A stretch of DNA of 64,000 bases from an uncultured Myroides sp. (GTDB lineage: Bacteria > Bacteroidota > Bacteroidia > Flavobacteriales > Flavobacteriaceae). The notes beneath the pieces were generated by a model that saw only the letters and a program-made list of their open reading frames with translations, did no database searches and had not been told where the DNA came from. The stretch covers positions 1-64,000 of the forward strand of contig CAJYTF010000040.1 in the NCBI GenBank assembly GCA_913777665.1, in the 5' to 3' direction. Position numbers and translations under genes: made by a program. Positions within the stretch are counted from its first letter, which is position 1, and each line of letters opens with the position of its first letter. This document shows, one piece after another, positions 55,064-63,111 of the stretch.

Positions 55064-55178
55064 AATAATTTTATAATTAAGCATTTAAGAATCTATTTAC
55101 TCTATATCAATCTAATTTTTTTTGAGATTTATAATTAATTTGAAATGGCACACCTGTATATATTGCTAAAATAAAATG

Positions 55179-55946
55179 TTATTTTAAATAGTATAAAATT
55201 GGCTTACTTGGCGATGCATCATTTTCAAACGATGCAATCTGCAGGTTTAAAATGTACGATCCGTCTGCAACTTCACTGTCAATAAAAACCAATTCGGTAA
55301 TTGTACAGTTAAAACGGGCATCGGCATTTACTTCGTTTACATTCTTTACATTCCAAAAGGCTTTATGAGCCACTAATTTACCTTCATCAACTTCTTTATC
55401 AACACTTGGTAAATCAATAAGTAAATGTTCCACACCAATTTCTCTAATAAAAACAGCGGCTTCTTCTGACAAATACGTGGGATTGGTATTAGAATAATTC
55501 TTATGCTTTTTTTCTGTTGAATTTGGAAGCGTTCTTATGATTAAAGCTTCAGATCTTTTACCTTCCAATACTTTTTCAATCTGATTTTTTGTGATAACGA
55601 GATCATTATCGATTAGTTCGGGCTCTATAGAAACTAATTCGGCTGTAAAAAAGAAGGTTTTTAGCGTTTGATTGATCGAATAAAAGTCTTTGGTAATATG
55701 TCCCAAACATTCAGTATGCGTTCCATGTCCGTGCGGATTAAACAGAATGTTATTAAAGTTTGTAGATGATTTACCCGATGCCACGCTACCGACGAAATCC
55801 CCCATAACAACCGGATTTATTTCGGGCTGATCTAAATACCACGCAATTGGGTTTTGCTCGTTATTTTGAATTGGTAAAGAAATATCGATTGGTTTTGATA
55901 AATCAATACTGTATGTTGAATTTTTATATTGTATTATTGTTTTCAT
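55179..55946 (-). CDS. Cyclase-family (kynurenine formamidase-like) metal hydrolase
   Basis: About 255 residues from the ATG at 55946; the longer frame starts in repeat DNA. The motif NPHGHGTHTECLGH matches the HxGTHxDxPxH metal site of the cyclase/KynB superfamily, with Glu in the Asp position, and LLIDLPSVDKEVDEGKLVAH is the matching C-terminal segment. It is cytoplasmic and could hydrolyse N-formylkynurenine or another amide, but no kynurenine genes are nearby. Confidence 0.87.
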   Translation of the reverse strand: MKTIIQYKNSTYSIDLSKPIDISLPIQNNEQNPIAWYLDQPEINPVVMGDFVGSVASGKSSTNFNNILFNPHGHGTHTECLGHITKDFYSINQTLKTFFFTAELVSIEPELIDNDLVITKNQIEKVLEGKRSEALIIRTLPNSTEKKHKNYSNTNPTYLSEEAAVFIREIGVEHLLIDLPSVDKEVDEGKLVAHKAFWNVKNVNEVNADARFNCTITELVFIDSEVADGSYILNLQIASFENDASPSKPILYYLK

Positions 55947-55964
55947 TTTTATATTTTTTTGTTT

Positions 55965-55981
55965 GCCACAGATGCACAGAT
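55965..55981 (+). repeat. CCACAGATGCAC repeat, left arm
   Basis: CCACAGATGCAC at 55966-55977 has its exact complement at 56442-56453. Both arms are of the common flavobacterial GCCACAGAT-type repeat and bracket a 488-bp segment. Confidence 0.6.
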
Positions 55982-56027
55982 AATAATTAAAAATTATCCT
56001 TTCAAGCAATCAAATATAATCATTTAC

Positions 56028-56128
56028 GTCAAACTGAACTTGTTTAACTTCGTTCAGTTCGCAAGCTCGGGTCAGTTTCTCACTCGCTTTTAATTTTTGA
56101 TGAGATTCCGAATCAAGTTCGGAATGAC
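56028..56128 (-). repeat. Dispersed ~100-bp intergenic repeat, copy 2
   Basis: Read on the minus strand: GTCATTCCGAACTTGATTCGGAATC, then CCCGAGCTTGCGAA and AAACAAGTTCAGTTTGAC. Homologous to 8857-8960, inverted relative to it. The stretch 55947-56138 holds only this and the repeat arm beside it. Confidence 0.78.
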
Positions 56129-56138
56129 CAAAAACTTG

Positions 56139-56405
56139 TTAATCTAGAACGTGTATTGATCCAATATAAAACTGTAAATGGATTAAAAGCCAAATGATAT
56201 TCATTAATAAAATTATGATAAATAAGAAACGATATTTATCTCCTGATTTATACAATAAATAGCCTACAATAAAAGTGATATATAACAGTATAAAATGAAG
56301 GCTTATTTTACCATTAAAACCTGAATTATCATTTTCATACCACCATTCCGTTTCACTTACGAAAGAAAATAAAGTTAACAAAAGGACATAAATTTTATAT
56401 TTCAT
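56139..56405 (-). CDS. Small membrane protein, hypothetical
   Basis: 88 residues from the ATG at 56405; the longer frame would start within the repeat arm at 56442-56453. Three hydrophobic segments (YKIYVLLLTLFSFV, FILLYITFIVGYLLY, FLFIIILLMNIIWLLI). No family recognised. It lies inside the 488-bp segment between inverted repeat arms, so the gene and the repeats may have moved together, or the frame may be a remnant. Confidence 0.55.
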   Translation of the reverse strand: MKYKIYVLLLTLFSFVSETEWWYENDNSGFNGKISLHFILLYITFIVGYLLYKSGDKYRFLFIIILLMNIIWLLIHLQFYIGSIHVLD

Positions 56406-56441
56406 ATTGTTTGAAAACACAATAAATATAGAAAAAAATCC

Positions 56442-56453
56442 GTGCATCTGTGG
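56442..56453 (+). repeat. GTGCATCTGTGG repeat, right arm
   Basis: Exact inverted copy of 55966-55977. Confidence 0.6.
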
Positions 56454-56461
56454 AAATTCTA

Positions 56462-57586
56462 TCAATCTATCATAAACAATTCACTTGCAATTCCATCGCA
56501 AAAGAATTTACCTTTTAAAGTTGTTTTTAAGATATTTTTTTCAATAATCAGTTTTTCGTTGATAAGAAATATGTCGGCATTTTTCAGCAAATAATCTAAA
56601 TAATCACTTCCAAAATCGTTTTTAATTTTTTCTAATGATACGCCCCAAACCGTACGCAAACCGGTCATTACATATTCGTTGTATCGATCATTTTTTGATA
56701 AAACCTCCACTTCATTTGGTAATTTATCTTGCTGAATGGCGTTTATGTACAATGCATTATTGGCGATATTCCAAGATCGGTTTTCACCATTAAAACTATG
56801 TGCAGACGGTCCAATTCCTAAATATTTTTTCCCCAGCCAATACGCTGAATTATTTTTTGAGAAATAATCAGGCTTACCAAAATTAGATAATTCGTAATGA
56901 ATAAAGCCTGCTTTTTCCAACATTTCAATCATCAACAAAAAATGTTCATGTGCAATTCCGTCATCTGGCGTAGGGATTTTTCCGTTTTTAATCAACGTAG
57001 CCAATGCCGTTTTTGGTTCAACCGTTAACGCGTAACTTGATATGTGTGGAATGTTTAAATATAACGCTTTTTGTACGTTCTGTTGCCATCGATCTACTGT
57101 CATTTCAGGAATTCCGTAAATTAAATCTATCGAAATATTATCAAAATATTTTTTTGCTTCTTGCAACGAATTCCATGCTTCGTTGGCATTATGTGCCCGA
57201 TTCATCATTTTTAAATCTTCATCAAAAAACGATTGAATTCCGATACTTAAACGGTTGATTTTTGATTCTGCCAACTGTTTAATTCGATCTGCAGATAAAT
57301 CATCAGGATTGGCCTCTAACGTAATTTCAGGATTTTCTGAAACATTAAACAACTGATAAATTTCGTCAATTAGTAGATTAATTTCATTGTTCGATAAAAC
57401 GCTTGGAGTTCCACCACCAAAATAAATGGTTTCAACAGGTTCTGTAACCTCATTTTTTCGCAAGAAAATTTCACGACGTAAAGCAGAAATCATCTCCTTT
57501 TTCTTTTTTAACGAAGTAGAAAAATGGAAATCGCAATAATGGCACGCTTGCTTGCAAAAAGGAATATGTAGGTAAATGCCCGCCAT
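56462..57586 (-). CDS. hemW: Radical SAM haem chaperone HemW
   Basis: 374 residues. The [4Fe-4S]/SAM motif is C-x3-C-x2-C (Cys11, Cys15, Cys18: CKQACHYCDF), followed by TIYFGGGTPSVLS and EANPDDLS. HemW inserts haem into respiratory enzymes and lacks coproporphyrinogen oxidase activity; the short N-terminus before the cluster and the C-terminal domain RTVWGVSLEKIKNDF support HemW over HemN. Its ATG overlaps the ruvC stop codon by one base. Confidence 0.93.
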   Translation of the reverse strand: MAGIYLHIPFCKQACHYCDFHFSTSLKKKKEMISALRREIFLRKNEVTEPVETIYFGGGTPSVLSNNEINLLIDEIYQLFNVSENPEITLEANPDDLSADRIKQLAESKINRLSIGIQSFFDEDLKMMNRAHNANEAWNSLQEAKKYFDNISIDLIYGIPEMTVDRWQQNVQKALYLNIPHISSYALTVEPKTALATLIKNGKIPTPDDGIAHEHFLLMIEMLEKAGFIHYELSNFGKPDYFSKNNSAYWLGKKYLGIGPSAHSFNGENRSWNIANNALYINAIQQDKLPNEVEVLSKNDRYNEYVMTGLRTVWGVSLEKIKNDFGSDYLDYLLKNADIFLINEKLIIEKNILKTTLKGKFFCDGIASELFMID

Positions 57587-58143
57587 TATTTTTTGGTTAC
57601 GCGGTCTGCATTTTGACTAACGAAGGCATCCCAACCCGAATAACTTTTGCCGACAACTGTTTTGCCTGAATTAAAATAATGACAAACAGCAGCTGCCAAA
57701 CCATCGGTAGAATCCAGGTTTTTAGGTAGTTCTTTTAAACCCAACAATTGCTGCAACATTTTTGCAACCTGTTCTTTACTGGCGTTACCATTACCGGTAA
57801 TTGCCATTTTAATTTTCTTGGGTTCGTATTCGGTCACAGGAATTTGGCGCGACAATCCGGCTGCCATGGCAACACCTTGTGCCCTACCCAATTTTAACAT
57901 GGATTGCACATTTTTCCCAAAAAACGGAGCTTCGATTGCAATTTCATCGGGATGATGCGTATCGATCAATTCAATGGTTCGTTCAAAAATACGTTGTAAT
58001 TTTAAGTACGGATCGCTCATTTTGGCTAGATTCAGTTCGTTAAGCTGTATAAATTCCATAGAATTTTTTACAACCTTAATTAAACCAAAACCCATAATTG
58101 TAGTTCCGGGATCAATCCCTAATATAATTCGTTCTGCAGCCAA
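57586..58143 (-). CDS. ruvC: Crossover junction endodeoxyribonuclease RuvC
   Basis: 185 residues. Holliday-junction resolvase of the RNase H fold with catalytic acids in IILGIDPGTTIMGFGL (Asp11), EIAIEAPFFGKNVQSM and LDSTDGLAAAVCHYF. KLGRAQGVAMAAG and GNGNASKEQVAKMLQQLL are typical. First gene of a ruvC-hemW unit. Confidence 0.96.
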   Translation of the reverse strand: MAAERIILGIDPGTTIMGFGLIKVVKNSMEFIQLNELNLAKMSDPYLKLQRIFERTIELIDTHHPDEIAIEAPFFGKNVQSMLKLGRAQGVAMAAGLSRQIPVTEYEPKKIKMAITGNGNASKEQVAKMLQQLLGLKELPKNLDSTDGLAAAVCHYFNSGKTVVGKSYSGWDAFVSQNADRVTKK

Positions 58144-58277
58144 AATAGTCTTTGTTGATTACTTAATATGTAAAATTAAAACATAAATATTTCATTATCA
58201 AAAAGATAAGAAAATCAATTTTACCAACGAAAGTTACAACTATTATTTAAAGATTTTGCAATGATTCTTCTACAAAA

Positions 58278-58306
58278 AAATATCAGACATTTTGTGTCTG
58301 ATATTT
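58278..58306 (-). terminator. Terminator after iaaA
   Basis: Stem AAATATCAGACA (58278-58289) / TGTCTGATATTT (58295-58306), 5-nt loop, T-rich on the minus strand. The rest of 58144-58313 shows nothing further. Confidence 0.85.
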
Positions 58307-58313
58307 TTTATAT

Positions 58314-59156
58314 TTATTGAAAAACCTCTTCATTAACACCATCAAAACTGGCGAAAACCATACTTGGGTGCGAATCTTGATGCATTATATTTCCCTGATT
58401 ATCAATTGCAATTGCACCAGCAAAACCATCATAAGGTTTTAATTCGGCAAAGGTTTTTTCGAACGCTTTTTCTAATGAAAATCCATCGGTAACTCGGGTT
58501 ACAATTTTTGCTGCCACGGCTCCGCTTACAATATCTTCACCAACTCCCGTTAAACTTACACCGCAAAATTGGTTTGCGTAATTTCCTGCTACTGTTGCAG
58601 AATCGGATATTCTTCCGGGAATTTCAAAACCTTTTCCACCGGTTGAAGTCGCTGCTGCAATTTTTCCTTCTTTATCTAAAGCCACACAACCAACCGTTCC
58701 TGTTCCTAAAGATTTTACTTTAGCTTCGTATTCGGCTCTTCGTTGTGGAATTTCGGTTGAAAATTCTTCAAATCCATTTTTCCGAGCAAAGTTTGTAGCG
58801 CCGCTTCCGCCTAAAATTCGGTCATCAACCTGCATCAACACTTGCGCTACCTGAATTGGATTTTTAACGTCTTCGATATTAATAACACCGCTCATTTTCT
58901 GCGTTTCGCCATCCATTAAAGAAGCACTCATTCTGATTTTTCCGTCGGACTGAATTTGCGAACCAATTCCGGCATTAAACAATTCATCGTCTTCTAACTG
59001 CGAAACCACATAAACCACCGTTTCTAATGCCGAATGATTTTGAAGATACGCATACGAATCTTTCACAATGCGTAAAAGTGCCTGCTGCTTTGCAATTTTA
59101 GTTTCTAAACTGGTTGAAGATTCAGAAAAAAAACCGCCGTGAATTATGATTTTCAT
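58314..59156 (-). CDS. iaaA: Isoaspartyl peptidase / L-asparaginase (plant type)
   Basis: 280 residues. Ntn-hydrolase that self-cleaves before the catalytic Thr in SLGTGTVGCVALD, giving alpha and beta chains; HGGFFS at the start, FNAGIGSQ, and GGKGFEIPGRISDSATVAG (substrate binding) follow the family. It degrades beta-aspartyl dipeptides such as beta-Asp-Arg, the product of cyanophycinase, which is encoded 6 nt upstream. Here it is most likely the last step in cyanophycin use. Confidence 0.93.
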   Translation of the reverse strand: MKIIIHGGFFSESSTSLETKIAKQQALLRIVKDSYAYLQNHSALETVVYVVSQLEDDELFNAGIGSQIQSDGKIRMSASLMDGETQKMSGVINIEDVKNPIQVAQVLMQVDDRILGGSGATNFARKNGFEEFSTEIPQRRAEYEAKVKSLGTGTVGCVALDKEGKIAAATSTGGKGFEIPGRISDSATVAGNYANQFCGVSLTGVGEDIVSGAVAAKIVTRVTDGFSLEKAFEKTFAELKPYDGFAGAIAIDNQGNIMHQDSHPSMVFASFDGVNEEVFQ

Positions 59157-59162
59157 AGCCTC

Positions 59163-60038
59163 TTAATTTGTATATTGAGAAGAATGGATGCTCATTTTAT
59201 AGGTATTCAAATCGAATTTATCAAACTGACTCATAACGTGCGTTACCAAATGATTGATAGAAATTGGCTGCCCTAATTCAACTTGTGTTAAATTGGTGTC
59301 TTTAACCTCACGTCCATCAACCAAAATAACCAAACCGGAACCAATTGCTTCCATTTGATGTCCATTCGTAATTAACAAACCGGTATCTTCACCTAAACCA
59401 ACGCCCATTACTTTTGGATTGCCAACAACCGCCTGAAACAAACGACCAATTCGTCCTCTTTGCACAAAATGCGTATCAATCACCACATCATCAATCAAGC
59501 CTAAACCCGATGTAATTTTCACTTCGCCCTTTAACAATGCTTCAGAACTGCTGCCCTGGTAAATCATGTTATTTGAAGCTGCAGCTGCACCTGCCGATGT
59601 TCCTGCATAAATAAATTCGGTGTTTTGGTATTTAGAGATCAACAAATCAACAAAAGGAGTTCCGCCTAAAATCGACGTTAATCGCAATTGATCGCCACCG
59701 GTAAACATAACCACATCTGCCGCTTTTAATCGTTCTAAAACTTCCGGATCATTTGCCTGCTCGCGTTTTTCGATATATAAAACATCGGCATTGTTCGCTC
59801 CTAAATAACTGAATGCCTTTACATATTCCGGACCGATTTCTCTTGGGATTTTTGAAGCAGTAGTAATCACTTCAATTCGAGATTCTTCTTTATGTTTTGA
59901 TTCCTGAATGATTCTTTTTAGAATGCCTGTTTCAAAAAAATTCAGATTTTTTGCAGCATCTTTATCCAAATTGGTTTCTGTAAAACTTCCTTTATCTACA
60001 GCGCCCCCAATAATTATTAATTTTCCTAATATTTCCAT
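59163..60038 (-). CDS. cphB: Cyanophycinase
   Basis: 291 residues. Serine exopeptidase of family S51 that cuts cyanophycin to beta-Asp-Arg. Catalytic Ser lies in YAGTSAGAAAASNNMI; FTGGDQLRLTSILGGT, DTHFVQRGRIGRLF and GVGLGEDTGLLI are conserved landmarks. No signal peptide, so it acts on intracellular granules. It is divergent from cphA across a 223-bp gap and forms an operon with iaaA. Confidence 0.95.
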   Translation of the reverse strand: MEILGKLIIIGGAVDKGSFTETNLDKDAAKNLNFFETGILKRIIQESKHKEESRIEVITTASKIPREIGPEYVKAFSYLGANNADVLYIEKREQANDPEVLERLKAADVVMFTGGDQLRLTSILGGTPFVDLLISKYQNTEFIYAGTSAGAAAASNNMIYQGSSSEALLKGEVKITSGLGLIDDVVIDTHFVQRGRIGRLFQAVVGNPKVMGVGLGEDTGLLITNGHQMEAIGSGLVILVDGREVKDTNLTQVELGQPISINHLVTHVMSQFDKFDLNTYKMSIHSSQYTN

Positions 60039-60261
60039 GCGGTAAAAATAACTATTTCTTTAAACTGCACAAATCAATCCTATAAAATAAATATTTTTTT
60101 TGAATTATCTGTAACAAAATAAAACTTCCTTAATATAATTCATATATAAAACAGCTCAACTTTATTCTTAATAAAATTATCTGTAAAAATCAATCAAAAA
60201 TGAAATAAATAATTGTATTTAACAAAATATTCACTACTTTGAAAAAAAATTATTGTTTTTT
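60039..60261. promoter_or_regulatory. Divergent cphB / cphA intergenic region
   Basis: 223 bp of very AT-rich DNA that must hold both promoters. I see no exact TAnnTTTG box with a matching TTG for either gene and no long palindrome. Shared control of synthesis and breakdown is possible but not shown by the sequence. Confidence 0.4.
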
Positions 60262-62883
60262 ATGAAGATATTAAAAATACAAGCATTAAGAGGGCCAAAC
60301 ATTTGGAGCGTTAGAAGAAAGAAATTAATCCAGATGCGTTTAGATTTGGAAGAAATGGAACAATTTCCGACAAATAAGATTGAAGGATTTAGGGAACGTA
60401 TTGAAGCGATGTTCCCAACCATGATTGAACATCGTTGCTCAGAAGGTTGCAGAGGCGGTTTCTTTTCACGTGTGGAAAGAGGCACTTGGATGGGGCATGT
60501 TATTGAACACATTGCTTTAGAAATTCAGACTTTAGCCGGAATGGAAACCGGTTTTGGCAGAACCAGAGAAACTAAAACTCCCGGTATTTACAATGTAGTT
60601 TTCAGTTATACCGAAGAAAGTGTAGGTATGTTTGCTGCCGAAAGCGCCGTACGAATTGCCGAAGCTTTAATTGCCGCAACAGATTACGATGTTGAAGCTG
60701 ATATTCAGCGAATGAGAGAAATTCGCGAGCGTGTTCGCTTAGGACCTTCTACGGGAAGTATTGTGGAAGAAGCTGTTGCACGCGATATTCCTTGGATTCG
60801 TTTAGGAACCAATTCGTTAGTGCAATTGGGTTACGGAATCAATCAAATGCGTTTTCAGGCAACAATAACCTGCAAAACAAGTAATATTGCGGTAGATATT
60901 GCCTGTGATAAAGAAGAAACCAAACGCATGTTAGAACTGGCTTCGATTCCTGTGGCAAGTGGCGGAATTTGTGTTGATGAAGAAGATTTAGAAGATGTAA
61001 TTAAAAAAATTGGTTATCCGATTGTGATCAAACCTTTAGACGGAAATCACGGAAAAGGTGCATCGATCAATGTCACTAATTGGGAAGATGCCGTTACAGG
61101 ATTGGGTTATGCAAAAAACTACAGTCGTAGAGTTATTGTCGAAAAATTTATTACCGGATTTGATTTTCGTGTTTTGATTATTGACCACAAACTGGTTGCT
61201 GCTGCCAAAAGAGAACCTGCCCATGTAAAAGGCGATGGCACACAAACCATTCAACAATTAATCGACGAAACCAATAAAGATCCAAGACGCGGTTACGGAC
61301 ATGAAAATGTATTGACCCAAATTGATGTTGACAGAGATACTACCGATTTATTGGAGAAGTTAGGTTATAAATTAGAAACCGTTCCGAACAGAGGCGAGAT
61401 CGTTTATTTAAAATCTACAGCGAACTTAAGTACCGGCGGAACTTCTGTTGATGTTACCGATATGATGCATCCTGAAAATATTTTTCTTTGCGAACGCATT
61501 TCGCGCGTGATTGGTTTAGATGTTTGCGGTGTAGATATTATGGCAGAAAATTTAACACAGCCTTTAAAAGAAAACGGTGGCTGTATTTTAGAAGTAAATG
61601 CCGCTCCGGGCTTTAGAATGCACTTGGCGCCAAGCGAAGGTTTGCCTAGAAACGTTGCATCGCCGGTAATCGATATGCTGTATCCGCCAGGAAAACCAAG
61701 CCGTATTCCAATTATTGCAGTAACAGGTACCAACGGAAAAACCACAACAACCCGATTAATCGCCCATATCGTAAAAAATAATGGTTATAAGGTTGGTTTT
61801 ACAACATCAGACGGAATTTATGTTCAAAACCACATGATGGAAAAAGGCGATACCACCGGACCAATTTCGGCAGAATATATTTTAAAAGATCCAACGGTAG
61901 AATTTGCTGTTTTAGAAACAGCTCGCGGTGGGATTTTAAGAGCCGGATTAGGTTTTAGCCGATGCGATATCGGAATTATCACCAACATTCAGGAAGACCA
62001 TTTGGGCTTAAGCGATATTGATACGTTAGATGATTTGGCGCGTGTAAAGGCAACTGTTGTAAAAAGTGTTAAGAAGGATGGTTGGGCAATTTTAAATGCC
62101 GACGATGAGCATTGCATGAAAATTGCCTCGGAATTAGATTGCAACATTGCTTATTTTAGTATGGATGAAGATTCTGAAATAGTAAAAAAGCTAGGGAAAC
62201 AAGGCGAAATTGTAGCGGTTTACGAAAACGGTTTTATAACGATTAAAAAAGGCGAATGGAAAATAAGGGTTGAAAGAGCTACGCACGTTCCATTAACATT
62301 AGGCGGAAAAGCAAAATTCATGATTGCCAACGTTTTGGCAGCAACATTGGCGGCTTATTTACAAGGTTTTAAAATTGAAGACATCAGTTTATCGTTACAA
62401 ACATTTATTCCAAGTGCAGCACAAACTCCGGGAAGAATGAATATTTTCGATTTCAAAAAGTTCAAAGTATTGATTGATTTTGCCCATAATCCGTCGGGAT
62501 ATAAAGGAGTAGAAGAATATTTAAGTACGGTTGAAGCTACCAAGAAAATCGGAATTATTGCTGGCGTTGGCGATCGTAGAGATGAAGATATTAAAGAATG
62601 TGCTATGATTGCCGCGAGAATGTTCGATCATATCATTATTCGACAAGAAAAGCATTTGCGTGGCAGAACCGAAGAAGAAATCATTAATTTAATTATGGAA
62701 GGAATTTCGGCTTCAGAACGAACGGTTACTTACGAAATCATAACTAAAGAAACCGAAGCAATTAAACACGCAATAAACAGCGCCGAAGATGGAACTTTTA
62801 TTACCGCTTTAAGTGATGTAATCACGAACGCAATAGAAATTGTTCAGGAATATTTGGATAAAGAAAACGAAGAAGTTAGTTAA
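60262..62883 (+). CDS. cphA: Cyanophycin synthetase
   Basis: 873 residues, the usual length of CphA. Makes multi-L-arginyl-poly-L-aspartate. N-terminal domain (WSVRRKKLIQMRLDLEEMEQ), a central ATP-grasp domain that adds Asp (PIVIKPLDGNHGKGASINV, GFDFRVLIIDHKLVAAAKRE, ILEVNAAPGFRMHL) and a C-terminal Mur-ligase-like domain that adds Arg, with P-loop VTGTNGKTTTTRLIAH near residue 490 and LIDFAHNPSGYKG. I start it at the ATG at 60262; an upstream TTG at 60253 is unlikely. Divergent from cphB-iaaA. Confidence 0.97.
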   Translation: MKILKIQALRGPNIWSVRRKKLIQMRLDLEEMEQFPTNKIEGFRERIEAMFPTMIEHRCSEGCRGGFFSRVERGTWMGHVIEHIALEIQTLAGMETGFGRTRETKTPGIYNVVFSYTEESVGMFAAESAVRIAEALIAATDYDVEADIQRMREIRERVRLGPSTGSIVEEAVARDIPWIRLGTNSLVQLGYGINQMRFQATITCKTSNIAVDIACDKEETKRMLELASIPVASGGICVDEEDLEDVIKKIGYPIVIKPLDGNHGKGASINVTNWEDAVTGLGYAKNYSRRVIVEKFITGFDFRVLIIDHKLVAAAKREPAHVKGDGTQTIQQLIDETNKDPRRGYGHENVLTQIDVDRDTTDLLEKLGYKLETVPNRGEIVYLKSTANLSTGGTSVDVTDMMHPENIFLCERISRVIGLDVCGVDIMAENLTQPLKENGGCILEVNAAPGFRMHLAPSEGLPRNVASPVIDMLYPPGKPSRIPIIAVTGTNGKTTTTRLIAHIVKNNGYKVGFTTSDGIYVQNHMMEKGDTTGPISAEYILKDPTVEFAVLETARGGILRAGLGFSRCDIGIITNIQEDHLGLSDIDTLDDLARVKATVVKSVKKDGWAILNADDEHCMKIASELDCNIAYFSMDEDSEIVKKLGKQGEIVAVYENGFITIKKGEWKIRVERATHVPLTLGGKAKFMIANVLAATLAAYLQGFKIEDISLSLQTFIPSAAQTPGRMNIFDFKKFKVLIDFAHNPSGYKGVEEYLSTVEATKKIGIIAGVGDRRDEDIKECAMIAARMFDHIIIRQEKHLRGRTEEEIINLIMEGISASERTVTYEIITKETEAIKHAINSAEDGTFITALSDVITNAIEIVQEYLDKENEEVS

Positions 62884-62902
62884 TTTTAAATTATCAATCC
62901 TT

Positions 62903-62976
62903 CGTCAGTTCAAGCTTGTCGAGAACTTATAATTCTTCTCGATACGCTTCACTACGTTGCGCTACTTGAAGTGACG
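62903..62976. repeat. Palindromic intergenic repeat after cphA
   Basis: CGTCAGTTCAAG (62903-62914) is complementary at 11 of 12 positions to CTTGAAGTGACG (62965-62976), with an internal GTCGAGAA/TTCTCGA-type pair. Same class as the repeats near 8.9, 13.2 and 56.1 kb. Confidence 0.65.
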
Positions 62977-63003
62977 CTATAAATAAATTACAAATTATCA
63001 ATG

Positions 63004-63034
63004 AATGCTCCAATTAATTTTGGAGCATTTTTTA
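63004..63034 (+). terminator. Terminator downstream of cphA
   Basis: Stem AATGCTCCAA (63004-63013) / TTGGAGCATT (63020-63029), then a T run. Confidence 0.85.
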
Positions 63035-63111
63035 TTTCATTCAAAATCAACCTACCAATATAATTCGTTAATTTAGTATGCGTATGCTTAAAAAAATCAT
63101 TCCTTTGTAGT

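Noticed and set aside
60253..60261. Longer cphA start at TTG 60253
   Set aside because: The ATG at 60262 gives the family N-terminus directly; two Phe codons would be the only gain.
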